Shown piece after piece: positions 47,245-59,191 of a DNA stretch of 64,000 bases (position 1 is its first letter; every line of letters starts with the position of its first letter). The stretch is from Pseudisothecium myosuroides (taxonomy: Eukaryota > Streptophyta > Bryopsida > Hypnales > Lembophyllaceae), in NCBI GenBank assembly GCA_951799445.1, contig OX637287.1, positions 50,869,724-50,933,723 on the forward strand, written 5' to 3'. The position numbers were made by a program, and so were the translations under genes. The notes below the pieces were generated by a model, which saw only the letters and a program-made list of their open reading frames with translations, had not been told where the DNA came from and ran no database searches.

Positions 47245-47968
47245 TTAACCCTGTAACGCCGGGACAGCCATTTTGTGGCTTTTGGATGACTGTGCAGTCA
47301 TCTGCACATTGCTTGGAAACTTTTTTTCATCCATTTCTTTTTTTTCACCCTCCATGGTGGATTACAAAGAGTGTATAGTTGAATTTGTAGTCATGCAAGT
47401 GTCTATCTTCACATAAATGTGAAGTTATTAAAAAAAACGGATCACAAAATATGCTATTTTAGTGTATTTTGAGAAGTTGTTGTTCCTTGCTCTAAATCTG
47501 AAATTTCTCCACAAAAATGATATTTTTTGAGTTTGAGCCCAACTAACAAAATGAAGGTCATCTACTCTAGTTTCTTCTCCAATTTGAATTTTGAAAAAAT
47601 TCCTACTATTGAATATTTTATTGCAATTTGAACTTTGGGTGTATTTTCAATGTCTATTATTTTCTAATTATAGAATGAGACGGAGATTGAATTTACACCA
47701 TGATGTTTGTCATTGTAATATACACACATGGTGAAAATTTCAGATTTTTTAATATAATTTTCTATTTGATGTGATTTTTCTTCACTTTTTCTTCAAAAAT
47801 TCTCAAAAAAATCTAAATTTTTTATGAAGTAAAGAAGACATGTAATTTCATCTCTGAAAAATAAATTAAAAAATTTTCATACATATCTAGTTGCAAAATG
47901 ACAGCAAATTGAGTGATAGGCATGGAGGCCTGAAATCAGTGGTTATAGGTCCGTCATTTAGGGGTTAA
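47245..47968. mobile_element. TTAA-flanked element, 724 bp (copy m), sharing its TTAA with the next
   Basis: The left end is TTAACCCTGTAACGCC and the right end GTCATTTAGGGGTTAA. The interior is AT-rich without ORFs. The right TTAA (47965-47968) is also the left TTAA of the 229-bp element that follows. Confidence 0.6.
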
Positions 47969-48193
47969 CCCTTAAACGACGGGCTCATAACCGTGGAAAT
48001 CATCTGTTTTGTCACCTTGTGGATTGTTGGATTAAAATAATGCAAAAGCACTCATTGGAAGTCAAGCTACTGTAGATTATCCTCCCTTTCCCCACAAAAT
48101 TTGGAGGATGAATAGTTACACTTCTATCCTACACAGGAGATTCTCTTGTCATTCATCGGACGCCAAACGTCCTCCGCATCGTTCAAGGGTTAA
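47965..48193. mobile_element. 229-bp TTAA-flanked MITE (short class, copy l)
   Basis: It starts TTAACCCTTAAACGAC and ends GTTCAAGGGTTAA. Same family as 42603-42831 in opposite orientation, with the same total length. It is inserted at the end of the 724-bp element, using the same TTAA. Confidence 0.8.
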
Positions 48194-48500
48194 AGATGTA
48201 CACAGAGTGATGGTGGTGGTTTTGGGTCAGTGGCGCATTTGGAGTTCTCACCTTAATTTTACTTACCCAATGGGTACACTTCTAGGGACCAGGGTCCAAC
48301 AGTCTTGTTTGTTGGCTGCAGGCATGTGCAAGTTACTCAGGGTTTGGGGCCCTTGATATTCTCGTCACTCACTTCATGATCAGTTGGGGTTCATAATTTA
48401 TGATTCCGGGGATATTTTGGGTCATTTTATTAGACTAACTGATTAATATGGTAGGGACCAGTGTTTGGGATATTTTGTGAGTTTTATCAGCTATTTTTCT

Positions 48501-48732
48501 TTAACTCTAGAAGGATGTCGTGGACACAAAGTGTCCGATGGATGACAATGAATCTTTTTATGTAGGACAAAAGTGAAGATGTTCATCCTCGCAATTTTGT
48601 GTTAAAAGGGGAGGTCTTGCACAGTAGTTTGACCTCCAATGAGTGTTCTTGGATTTTTTTTTCCACCACATGATTCACACAGTATCCAAATGGATAATTT
48701 CTACAGCACCCAACCCGTCCTTCTGGGAATAA
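48501..48732. mobile_element. degenerate TTAA-flanked MITE (short class, copy n)
   Basis: Homologous to the 42603 element in the same orientation (GATGGATGATAGAGAATC versus GATGGATGACAATGAATC; AGTTTGACYTCCAATGAGTG). The ends TTAACTCTAGAAGG and TTCTGGGAATAA have mutated. About 232 bases. Confidence 0.6.
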
Positions 48733-48734
48733 TT

Positions 48735-49940
48735 CCCATATTGAATTGGATTTTGAAGTACTAAGTCCGGTCCTTTTCTCTTTTTTTACTCTAAAGACAA
48801 ATTTCATAGTTTTTTTTTCACTGTTTTTTTTTCCCAATGTTTTCAAATTGCAAAACATATGTTTTTTCCAATTTCCACTAGCTAACCTTTGAACTAGGCT
48901 TTGTTTTTTCTTAAACAATGGCAATGACTTCTAAACAAGGTTCTCTGTTTCATTTATTTTTGGTAGATCCGGAAGTGATCTCCATTTACTTAGAATGATG
49001 AAGCCATTTACATCCATATCCATGGAAGAAACATGAAAGATATGGATGAGACTGAAGCCAAGCATTCATTTAAAAGTAGTAGGTAATCTTCATCTAAAAT
49101 AGAGCAATACCATCCCAAGATTTTTTAGCAATTCAACTATTCCATCTACTTAGAAGCAATTGAAAGTTCTTTTGTATTGCTTTATATCAAAGTTATTGCA
49201 CAAAATAAGAACCTTCATTCCCAAGTTGCCACTTAGTTTGTTGAATGTTGACCAGAATTCGTATATGGTTAGATTACTCGAATACATTTTTTGATCTTTT
49301 CTTGTTGGCAAAAGAAAGGAGGAATTTGATGTATGAAAAAACATGTACTATTTGGATATTATAAGAAAACATTTGGGAGTGTCAAAAAAAATTTAAAGGA
49401 AGGAATTTTCATAGTTGCTTCTAGGAGTTTTTTTTTTTCTATTTATTGAAGGCAATGCAAAAAAGCAATAATTAGTGAAATAATGAAGCTATTTACATCC
49501 ACAAAAATGGATAAAACTTGCAATATATGGATGAAATTTTTATTCATCCAAAATAACATACAGTCATCCAAAATAAAGTGATGCCATCCTAGGATTTGGT
49601 AGCATTTGCAATTTCATCCATTGAAAAAAAAGAATATCTCACAAAATATTCCCTATAAAAAATTTTACATCATTTTTTAGTGAAAATTCTCTAAAAAACA
49701 ACAACCTGGTTGTTGGTTCTTCCACAATTAAGGTAGTTTGCTCTAAAAATGTTCATGCTCTAAAATTGATCATGACACATGGGTACATTTTGCTTTCTTC
49801 AGTGTATCAATAGTGTACACTTCAGGAAGTGGTTGCTTATACTGACCACTGCATTTCAACTTCAAAAATTCGTAACTAATTCCATGAAGGTCCAAAAATT
49901 ATGAAACAACTTGCGTTAGATGCCAATTCCATTTTTCTTC
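48735..49940. other. AT-rich intergenic DNA
   Basis: Repeated motifs such as TTTACATCCA and TTCATCCAAAATA recur around 49000-49100 and 49490-49600, suggesting a diverged duplication. No gene. Confidence 0.35.
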
Positions 49941-49942
49941 CT

Positions 49943-50676
49943 GGGTGATTGCACGAAACACCTGTCAGTTTTGTTGCGTTTTGAACAATACTTATGGATT
50001 TTTTTTGGAATACTTTAAAAATAGAAAAATAATTCCTAAAAAATTTAAAAAATATGACTAATGTATATACCTTTAAGATGAAGGTAACCACCAAAGGAAA
50101 TGCATAGAAAGATTCTCTAAGTTGGAGAACTAGAAAAGTGCCAAATCTCAAGAAAATAGATATTTTGATGTTTTAATTAGTTTAAAAAATAAATTAAAAA
50201 AATAAAAAAATAAAAAAAATAGGCCATTTGTAAAAACTCTATGGAGATGGTCATTCACCAAAAAACTCACCAATAATAATGTTTTATGTGTTTTAAAATG
50301 CAAGCAGAAAGAAGCTCACTTTGTGGACTTTCACACGACACAAAACTAATTATTTTTAGAATTCCTTTGGACAATAGCTACAAGTCTACTAGAAGACCAT
50401 CTCTACCAAATTTCAGCTCCAAATTCGTTTTTATGGGTACTAAATAGTTCTAAAAACCTCCAAAATGGCAAGTGTGACATATTATTGGGGTCTCTTTTTA
50501 AATAGTAAAACACTTTATAAAAATTTCAAAAAATTATGCAAGGTGTATAGTAGTCATCAGTATCTTGTCTATAAATTTCAAATCATTTGGAGCCAGAATG
50601 CAAAAGTTATAGCCAAAAAACTAATCAACATGCATCGTGTGACAAGAAATAGTACAAGTGTTTCGTGCAATGACCC
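49943..50676. mobile_element. GGGTGATTGC-terminus element with 4-bp target duplication (copy iii)
   Basis: 734 bases, opposite orientation to copy i at 16956. It begins GGGTGATTGCACGAAACAC and ends GTGTTTCGTGCAATGACCC. Flanked by TCCT on both sides (49939-49942 and 50677-50680). No ORF above 91 codons. Confidence 0.8.
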
Positions 50677-50681
50677 TCCTA

Positions 50682-52670
50682 TCAAAATTTACTGAAAATT
50701 GTTTCAAGGAGTTTAGTTTCCCTGAAAAGCGGGCAATCAGCTCTTAAATGGTCGCTTTAAGAACAGACTACCTTACAGTATATGGACTGCACATTACAAA
50801 GCGGTATGTACACCCCTGAACATCTGATCCTGTGGTATGTAACTTACTGTACAGTAAGTTCTCCCCTGCCTTCCCTTTCCTTTTTCGCTGTCCCTACCTT
50901 GCCTTCCCTGACCTTATTTGTGCCCATGATGCATGATGCACAGAATCCCACCGATGGGCTCAACAAGAATCTCCCCTCGGTCCGGTCCGTCCATGTAAAT
51001 CATTTTCCAACTTCTCTCACTCAAAGTCCATTCTTTATGGACACCTTTCTCCCGTAATTCATGTTCACCATCCGGTCTGAATGAGACTCCTCAACAAGAC
51101 GGATGACTAACTGATCCCTTTTGGGTTCTCCAATTTTCCAGTCTTCATGGAAGTCTGCAGTAAGAACTAATAAAAGCAGGTCCTTTAACCATACATGATT
51201 GACCCAACTGAACCCAAACAGAATACCTTGGGTGGAATAAGATTAGACCTAAGACTACGTGATTACTAGTCTAATCTTACTTTCCTTACTAATGATGAAT
51301 ACGTGGCCACAGATTACAAGTGCTATTGTTCTCCATTCCAACACAAATGGTGAGTATGAGGTAATATGGGGCTTCAGTTAGGAGATTGATATAAGTTAGT
51401 CGGAGTTAATTCAATGGATGCTCACCAGCAATATAAGTACGCCTTGTTCTTGATGTTTGGAGAAGGATAACAGTCTGTAAGCTGCACAAACTTGCTACTA
51501 ATTAGTCAAAGTGTGTGCAAATTGATACCTCAGGCCAATGTGGTTTACACCAAGACAGAAGGACCTAATTGTGACACTGACCTAATTGTGATATTCTCCT
51601 AATTGAGACACTGACCTAATGGGGATATAGTATATGACAACACTATGATTCTTGAACCAAAATGATGGAAGGTTCTTAGAAGGGTTCGGAATAGGTCAGC
51701 AAACCTTAAAGTGTCAATTATGGTGGTGGCGTTTAGTAGCCTGTCCCAATTTTCATTCTGCAAAGTAAGTCATTGGCAACTGAAGAGGGTTAAGACTTAA
51801 GACTGTTAGGGCTGAGGACTTCATGCCCATGTGCACTGATTCTCCATCAATCAACCACATTCCTTCATCACTGTACAAGAAGTTTGATTTTCACTTTTTT
51901 TTTTTTTTTTTGAAACACATGGACACCTGTTTGATTTTCATTTTGACTGGCAACGGACCCTTCTAATACAAAGACATATTTTTGCTTTATTGCGGGGTAA
52001 ATAATACCACAGTATGCCATGCTATTATGAGCTTTTCTCATAGTACTAGCATTTTATCCATGAACTGACAAAGGGACTAACTAAAGGTACATGAAGTTCG
52101 AGTTGTACACTGGCATTTGCGCATACCATACAACTCTGTTTCTGTCTGTCTGTCTGTATATGATACACCCAAACCATATTCACTTGGGTTGGTTTGGGTT
52201 GGGTAGCAGGCCAAGTGCTTGGCGCACCATCCGCCCTGATTCCTGAAACATAAGTTAGAACCACTAGTCAGCCAAACCATCTCCGACTTTCGCTGGCGCA
52301 ATGCTAGTGAAATCTGCCATTGATGAGGACTTCCAAGACTGTCTGTGGCTTTCTTGCGTTTCAGTGGGGACCTCGGCGTGCTGGTTGACAGTACTTACAC
52401 GTATAGTATTAATGATACAACTAATAGTAACAGTGCCACTCTTCGAGCTAATATGTACACTTAAAGGTTTGCAGACACTGCACTCAAGCCTACGCTTCTT
52501 GTAACCATTTTGAGGCCGAGCGCATTTCGGACACAGGTAAAGCACTTCGATCAAAGAGAGGCCGGCCATCGGCCAAATCGTCTTGGCGCTGGAACTGTAA
52601 GGTAGTGCAATAGCCACCAATTGCGGTTTAAGGCTGTACTCTCTGACTGTTTCTATTTGTTTTTTTGCTG
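50682..52670. other. intergenic and probable PLATZ 3' flank
   Basis: No supported gene. A 165-codon minus-strand ORF (52264-52761) lies directly downstream of the PLATZ stop and overlaps its 3' UTR; it does not resemble a known protein and I treat it as chance. A TCTGTCTGTCTGTCTG tract is at 52140-52158. Confidence 0.4.
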
Positions 52671-52818
52671 TCACTCGGTCCCGATGATGCATTGATTGAT
52701 TGATGCCAGGGCCGATCATTTGCAGGCCCCTGTATTCCAGTCCTTCCCTATGATACAGCATTCAATAGTGCACCCCTTCCCTTATTTACATCTTGCAGAA
52801 GGAATAGGGATCAAGTCA

Positions 52819-54819
52819 TCAAGTCCCAAGAGGCGCCCTGTGAGGAATGCCCTTCCGTCGTTTGGCAATCCGAAGCAAATTCGAACGTGGGGGTGTCCTG
52901 GGTGACATGTCGACGATGAGAGTGACAGGCCAGCAACTGGTGGCCCGGAAACGCTCCGCACTCTCCACTGGGGAAGACTGTTTCAGCCACGCTCGCGGCT
53001 TGTTGAAAGGGGCGTCCTCCTCCATCATTTCGTGATCCGTCGTCTCGGAGCTCTCGAAGCTGGTGTGAGACAAAGGAGAGGTTTGGAGCTGCGAAACTTT
53101 CTTCGACCGGGGAACCTTCTTCTGAGTGGAAGAGTCTTCAGAGTCCGAAGGGACGCGCGAATTCGTGCTAACGACACCTTGAGATTTGGGTTGGAGAAAG
53201 AAAGAGAGCTCCTTGTGCCTTTTGATGCCTGCAAGCTGGCAAGAACACAAAACACCGCGACCTCCATCAGAAGAATAGTAAACTTCACTTTAGGGTTTTC
53301 GTTTACCATAATGTCGGAGAGTAACCCATTGAAGCATCCACCCTTCCACTCTCTCCTCACGAAAAGAAGTGAGGAGAGTGGCAGTACGTGTTTCTCTCAA
53401 GATCTGCCATGTTCGCACTAGCAGTACCTTCATTCCTCAATGCTCTGCTATTGTGCTATTGTGATTAAACTAAACTCGACACAGTTGCAATTACGTGAAA
53501 TCACCATTGATTGCTACAATGGAGGAGGACGTGATGCCAGAAGAACGCATGACCTTCGAGAGTTTCATCCCCTAAGTTAGTTATTGAGGCTTTGGCCCCT
53601 CCCTGGACAAAATTGGTGAAAGTAAATTCAGCAAATGACTAGTAAATGACGTCTGAGTCAATGTACGGTACGAACAAACGCCTTTCCTGGACAACCTATC
53701 CGCTCCTAGTCGTACATGGCGAATGACTAGTTATACATATTCATCCTTTGTTTGGCAATAGAAGGCAACGGGAGAGACAAAAGGAAGTCACGACGAAAAA
53801 ATGAACTTTGCACGTACCTTACACCCCAAGGAGCAGAATCGAAACGTATCAAGAAGACTTCGCTCACACGTCTCGCACGTATTGGTCACTCCTTTGGCGG
53901 GTCGTGGCTGAGGCCGTTCATTGAGAAACACCACACGGGCGCTGTTGATAATGTACGTCTGAACTGTCGAGATGTCCAACAGCTTCTGAATTTCGGAAAC
54001 TCGAATCACATCATGGTAAGAAGACCGTCGGATCTACAGCATTGCATGGAATTGTAATGTGAGTAGGTCAAGAATCCCAAACTAAGCGACTTACTTGGTC
54101 TCCCAGAAAGTCCAATGTAGACAGAGCTCCTCGAAAGAAAAATTCTCCGCAAAACAACGAACATCCAAAATCATCCAGTATCGCTTCGGTTTCCAAGAAC
54201 GGGAAGAGAGACCAAGAACAAAAAAAGCCTCGTTAACTTTGACTGCCATCTAGTATATAGACTGCTGTCCCGCCTTACGTGAAACAAAGGTCAGCCGCCG
54301 CCGCCGCCGAGGATTCTGCAAGCGAAACCTGTTTGTCTGCCTGTCTGTATGTGTCTTCATTGAATTCTGTGAAGTGTAATTAAATGCTGTGCTGCTACAT
54401 TGCTCGCTCTGACTTGGCTACTGTACCTCCCCTTCCTTCCATTCCTCCCAAAGCAAATTAAGCAAAGCAAAGGTCCCCATGAACCCAATTCTGTGCACTA
54501 TGTCCGGACATTGCAAGGCGTACGACTTCTCAAGGTTAGCACAGGAATTAAAGTCTAAAAACCAAAGTCCTACCTGAACAACGTGGTGATCCTTATGGTC
54601 CGCTGCAGCACAAGAGGCGCAAATGCCGTCTCCCATGCAATTGAAGCAAAAGAGGTTGCACTCGCTCTTCGCCGAAACTCCATGGACTGCGCAAGTGGCG
54701 AAGAAATCCGCCTTCAACAACGGCTTCAACCACAACGGCCCCTCGCTGAGTTGGGTGTCCACAACCCCTTCCGCCATCCCAGGCCCCTGGGTTATCAATC
54801 CATGTTTCTTCGGAGTCAT
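52819..54819 (-). CDS. PLATZ zinc-binding transcription factor-like protein
   Basis: Three exons: 54819-54574 (82 codons), 54033-53818 (72 codons) and 53235-52819 (138 codons plus TGA). Both introns are phase 0, with donors GTAGGA and GTACGT and acceptors CTGTAG and TTGCCAG. 292 residues. Zinc ligands of the first module: C43, H46, C54, C58, C61, C67, C70, H75, H78, H79 (CAVH...ECNLFCFNC...CASC...HKDHH). The second is C135-x2-C138-x10-C149-x3-C153 in [20 protein letters not shown]. The family core [10 protein letters not shown] and [15 protein letters not shown] is intact, and the end [12 protein letters not shown] is typical. The start is the first in-frame ATG after a TAG three codons upstream; M15 (MAEGVV) is an alternative. 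PLATZ proteins are plant-specific nuclear proteins that bind A/T-rich DNA and act in growth control and RNA polymerase III contacts. No break seen; probably functional. A fragment of its 3' end is duplicated at 29.2-29.7 kb. Confidence 0.93.
53347..53384. repeat. short hairpin in PLATZ intron 2
   Basis: CCACTCTCTCCTCAC and GTGAGGAGAGTGG are separated by eight bases. It lies inside the second intron. It could be a minor structural element; no function can be assigned. Confidence 0.45.
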
Positions 54820-55677
54820 GTGCTGCTAGTTCCTGCCTTCGAAGATTCTCGATGCCCAACGAACGACATGCTAGCTAACACCAGAACTTTCAAACCACCG
54901 AAGTCAAGTCACCCGACTGTACTCAGCATCGATGGTGTTGTTTTTCTCTGTAAGACTCGATCAGCCACGTACCTGACCAACAACCTAAACCTAAATCGTT
55001 CAATCGAATTGGCAAAACAACTTCAATTCCCTTGGAGAAACAAGCTCAAGCTAGAATGCTCCTCCCATCTTCCCCAAAGTCGCTTCTTTGAGCACTCTCA
55101 CAGACAATTAAGGCTAACTAGCTTGCACAGACGGAGCTTGCAACTAAGTTACAGACATGGGCAGGCACTTAGCATGACTGAAATCCAAGAGCGGCAGAGC
55201 AGAGCAGAGCAGAGCAGAATCGGTTGTGTGTGTGCGAGAGAGAGTTCTATGGACCAACGTTTTTCGCAGGGAGTTGCAAGTCAGTAGTCAAGTCAAGTCC
55301 GTCGGGGCGGGCTTGCAAATTGGGAAGAGGCAAAAGGTTGGTTTCAGGTGTGACCCCGGTTTGGTTCACTGGCCACGGGGGGGTGACGTGCTGCGATTAT
55401 TATAATTATCAAGGGTGACCCGGACCCGGGGCCCATCGCGTGTGAACCAGAAAGAAGAACAAGTCGTTCGGAAATTCAGGGCCTCCCGGGGTGGGGACTT
55501 GGGAATTGAATTGGCCTGGGGTGTGCGGAACAAGGATCCGGAACAAGTATCCTGGAGAAACAGTACTGTAGAAATTTCTGGTTTATCCACTACTGGTTAG
55601 CGGTAGTGACAGGTAAGCACCGGACCCTGGTTACTTTCACATCAGTTGAAGGAGCTTTGGAAGGTGGTCTTGTGCAT
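54820..55677. other. PLATZ upstream region (promoter and 5' UTR)
   Basis: Contains an (AGAGC)n tract near 55190-55217. GC content is higher than in the surrounding DNA, as is common around plant promoters. Overlapping long ORFs on the plus strand (e.g. 54583-55287) run antisense to exon 1 and have no family resemblance. Confidence 0.4.
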
Positions 55678-55678
55678 A

Positions 55679-55946
55679 AGGTAGGTATCCTTAAACCGTC
55701 ACTAATTGCTACTGTGCCTAATTACTACTATTAGACTATTCAAATTCTTATATACTCTTATTGGCAAGGGAAAGGAGGTTCCAACGCACCAAAGAACGTG
55801 ACATTTGGATATTGTATGCAAAAGTTATGAAGGAACAAAGTTTGGTTCTAAAAGCGTTCTTTCACAGAGGTACATAACTGATTTGGAAATGTACACACAC
55901 TGAAGATGGCGCTTTAAAGTCAGTGGCGCATTTAGGATACCTACCT
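55679..55946. mobile_element. AGGTAGGTATCC-terminus MITE (copy 3, intact)
   Basis: 268 bases with AGGTAGGTATCCTTAAA and TTTAGGATACCTACCT ends, flanked by TA at 55677-55678 and 55947-55948. The interior contains GGAAAGGAGGTTCCAACGCACC and CACTGAAGATGGCGCTTTAA, present in all family members. It lies about 860 bases upstream of the PLATZ start. Confidence 0.8.
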
Positions 55947-55949
55947 TAC

Positions 55950-58205
55950 TTGGGAGGTGTGTATAGGTGTGCAGAGGTTGGGATTGATCTTGGAATTCTA
56001 AGACCTACTCAACGCCCAATGTAGGGGCACCTTTTGCATTTTGCAACCACAACTGCATTCCCCGCACTTGGACAAACATGGTGCAACTTTCGTTTCAAAA
56101 CATCTCAAAAAGTGTACTAAGAATATTAGCGAGTATCCAGAAATTGACATAATTTGTGGTATTTTCGGGACCTCTACAATAGTGATAGGAACCGCATCAT
56201 CTAAATGATCCAATTTGTACTTGGATGAAGGAAAAAAAAGTTTTTTGAAGTGCTTCATATTAGTGTTTACCAATGAGGGAGGGGTTCCTTTTTACATCCC
56301 TTTGTCTACTTTGACTAGAAACTTGGAGACTCTCATTGTGTTGCCGTGATCACCAATTCTGATTTCCTTGCTTCCTACAACCACATTTGTCATATATGTC
56401 AAGCTAATTTTAATGATGGAGGCTTCTTAATTTGCATTATTCCTTCACTGGACATTGATGTAAAGAATGTGCCTTCTAGCAATTCCCAAAGAATGATGCT
56501 AAAAGAGGTCATGCACAAAATATTTGCTTTTTGTTTTGACTTCTACCTACTCTTCTAATTGCACAAAATTGGTCAAAAGAATTTCATTGACGATTGATTT
56601 TAGACCTCTTTGGTTTTCAATTACTTAAAAATTCAAGAATAGAACTATAGAAGCACATATTGTTTTGGTAATGAATTGCATATTATTGACAGAATTGAGG
56701 TGGCTTCAATTCTATGAGTGCATTGTGACAATCTAATTCAAAGTATTAAAAACTTGTCTTATTCTTCATCTCCAAACATTGCAAGTTCTAAATCTTTGTG
56801 ACGTACCTATTGTCAAAGATAGGACATTAAGTGGTCATACAAAGTGAGTCCCGCAAGGTGAGTTCTATGTTCCATAGAATACTTGTTAATAAATTGCCCC
56901 TTATTTTGTGCTGTGTTAATTCCATGTTCTCCTTCTCCTCAAGCTAATTTGGGGCCTCCAATTCCAAATATAAATCCAGAACTTCCAAATTTTATCATGA
57001 GTGGCAAATAAAAAATTATTATGTTTTCTCCAGGGGTGGGCCTCCTTCATATGACCTTCCCATACCTTCTCGGCTTTCCTTCAAAACATCCCCTGCTCTT
57101 TCAGAAGTCACTATCCCTTTTATAACTTTACTCCAACCTCTGCTACAATACTAAACTATTTTTTCCTTTTCTCTCTCACAATCTGCTATCAATATCATTC
57201 TACAGTATCTGAACTTATTATATTTCTCCGTCTCCATCCACTCCATCTGTGATCAATATCATTACATTTTATTCCGTATTTCTCTCTTTTCTCTCACTCG
57301 GAGATGTTGTATTGTACTCCGTACATCATTAAATTATTTCGCTCTTCTTTGTTTCTTGCTTTCTCTCACTTTCTCTCACTTTGAATTCTCTCTACTGACA
57401 TATGAGATGAATATCAATATCTTAATGTCTCAAAAAGAAAAAAGAGAGAAAACAAAAACAATAAAAAAATCTTCATGTGGCGAGTGTCGACTTCAGGAGC
57501 CATTATTTCATGATTCCGTCCCTACTTGGCTTGTTCGCCACAAAGTATTCTTCAGGATCGATGAAGTGATTTCGATTTCGCTGCTCCCAACATACATTTC
57601 GAGTCTCTGATTATACCGTGAGGCGTGCGGTCGCTTGATTTCGGCTTCGGATTCGTGCGACCTTGGAGTGTAACCAACTGGATCTGCGTCAGCTTTGACA
57701 GGGCCAAGCCAAGCAACAACGCCGGTGGTGGTGGTGCAATCAGTCACAGTAGAAATTGTGTGTAGTACACGGATTTGTGCACTAGTGTAAGGTAGAAGCA
57801 CCTAAATGTGACACTTATTCACGATTTGCAGATCTTGAGGGTAGCTACTTAATACTGAAATGAAGTGCGCCTGTTAGGAAATGGTTTAGGGAACCAACAA
57901 AATTGGTTTCGTATTTTTTCAAGCTTGTATGAATATAATAGGAATTTGTGGAAACAAATGTGTAGATGCACTTGTTGTCGACCGTAGACTAACACAAAAG
58001 TGGACACAGAAACTCCCCAAAGCAATAGACCGGCATAAGCTTGTATCACGCTTGTTTTATTGGCTCAACGCAAATCCTGCCTCCATCACTCTAACACATT
58101 TATGTAAACTCACTTGTTAGCATTAAGTCCACTTGCGGGCTTGCGGCTCCCCATCTAAGGCATATTTTAGATATCACAATACTACTCATATTACATTTGG
58201 ATGCT
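55950..58205. other. intergenic, no supported gene
   Basis: AT-rich with pyrimidine tracts (57170-57370). A minus-strand 97-codon ORF (57508-57801) has more balanced composition but no recognisable motif. Not called. Confidence 0.4.
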
Positions 58206-58211
58206 TCTACT

Positions 58212-59190
58212 TTAACCCCTCGAGGCCTAAAGCCTTTCGGGGTTTAAAAACATCATTGCCTTTGAAGTGATATAGTTCAAAATTTTAGTAAGGTATAAAA
58301 ATCTCTACCGTACAATCTTGTAATGTACTTGTTGTAGATGACATGAATCAAATTTGGAGTCATTTGACCGTGTAGATTGCAAGATTATAATGTTTTAGTG
58401 TAGAAAAAAAATGCTGAAATTTTCCTAGAAACGCATTTGGTGGTGAAATTCGATTTCTAAACCTCTTTCAAATGAAAAAAATTTAAACTACAAAGTGATT
58501 CAAAATCAACATACAAACACATTGGTGAAAAAAAACATCATTGAATTGACTCATTGTGTCTGCAAAACGGCTTGCAAATGTCAAAAAAATAGCAAGAAAA
58601 GCTACAAAAACACAACTAAGGCTGAACCTCCTTCTACTAGAATGATTCTTAGTCACTCATAAATTCTTGGATTGATATGAAATTTTAGACACACAAACTA
58701 GACTAGTATGTGCAACTTTTCCAATAACTGTTATTGAAATCGGACATTGTATGAAGAAGAAACAAGCCGCCAAAGTTCATTGTAATCCAAAAATGTCAGG
58801 GTTTTGAATTTTGAATAGCTCCCAAACATTCAAAACAACTTGGATTGACATGAAAATTCTACCACAATAACTAGACATCAAAGGGAACATAACCCAACAA
58901 ATTTTATTGAAAACTAACATTGGATGAAGGAGACACAAGCCCTCAAAGTTGCAGCCTTCAAGTGCATTTTGGTGACCTCAAATTGAACCTGTGAACTTCG
59001 ATTGGCTTCCAAGAAATCAATACATCTTGGATTGATTTGAAACTTTTACCACATAAACTAGAAGAGAGAGCGCAAATTTTCCAACAAGTTTTATTGAATT
59101 CAGACATTGGATGCAAAAGTTACAACACTTTGAATTGGACTTGAAACTCTGTAAGGCCTTTTTTGGGCACCTTGGGCGTTGAGGGGTTAA
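58212..59190. mobile_element. TTAA-flanked element, 979 bp, with three internal repeats (copy g)
   Basis: The left end is TTAACCCCTCGAGGCC and the right end GGGCGTTGAGGGGTTAA. A unit of about 175-185 bases recurs at about 58670, 58840 and 59028, each with GGATTGAYWTGAAA, AACTAGA, TTTTATTGAA and ACATTGGATG. The interior is different from the 0.9-kb class. No ORF. Confidence 0.7.
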
Positions 59191-59191
59191 G

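Noticed and set aside
52264..52761. 165-codon minus-strand ORF after PLATZ
   Set aside because: It lies in the likely 3' UTR. Part of it is duplicated in the noncoding fragment at 29.6 kb, and it contains a TCAATCAATCAATGC repeat; no motif is recognised despite two CxxC pairs.
54583..55287. 234-codon plus-strand ORF, longest in the window
   Set aside because: It runs antisense to PLATZ exon 1 and its upstream region, has no family resemblance, and the minus strand is clearly the coding one.
57508..57801. 97-codon minus-strand ORF with balanced composition
   Set aside because: No motif, no flanking exons; kept only as a note.
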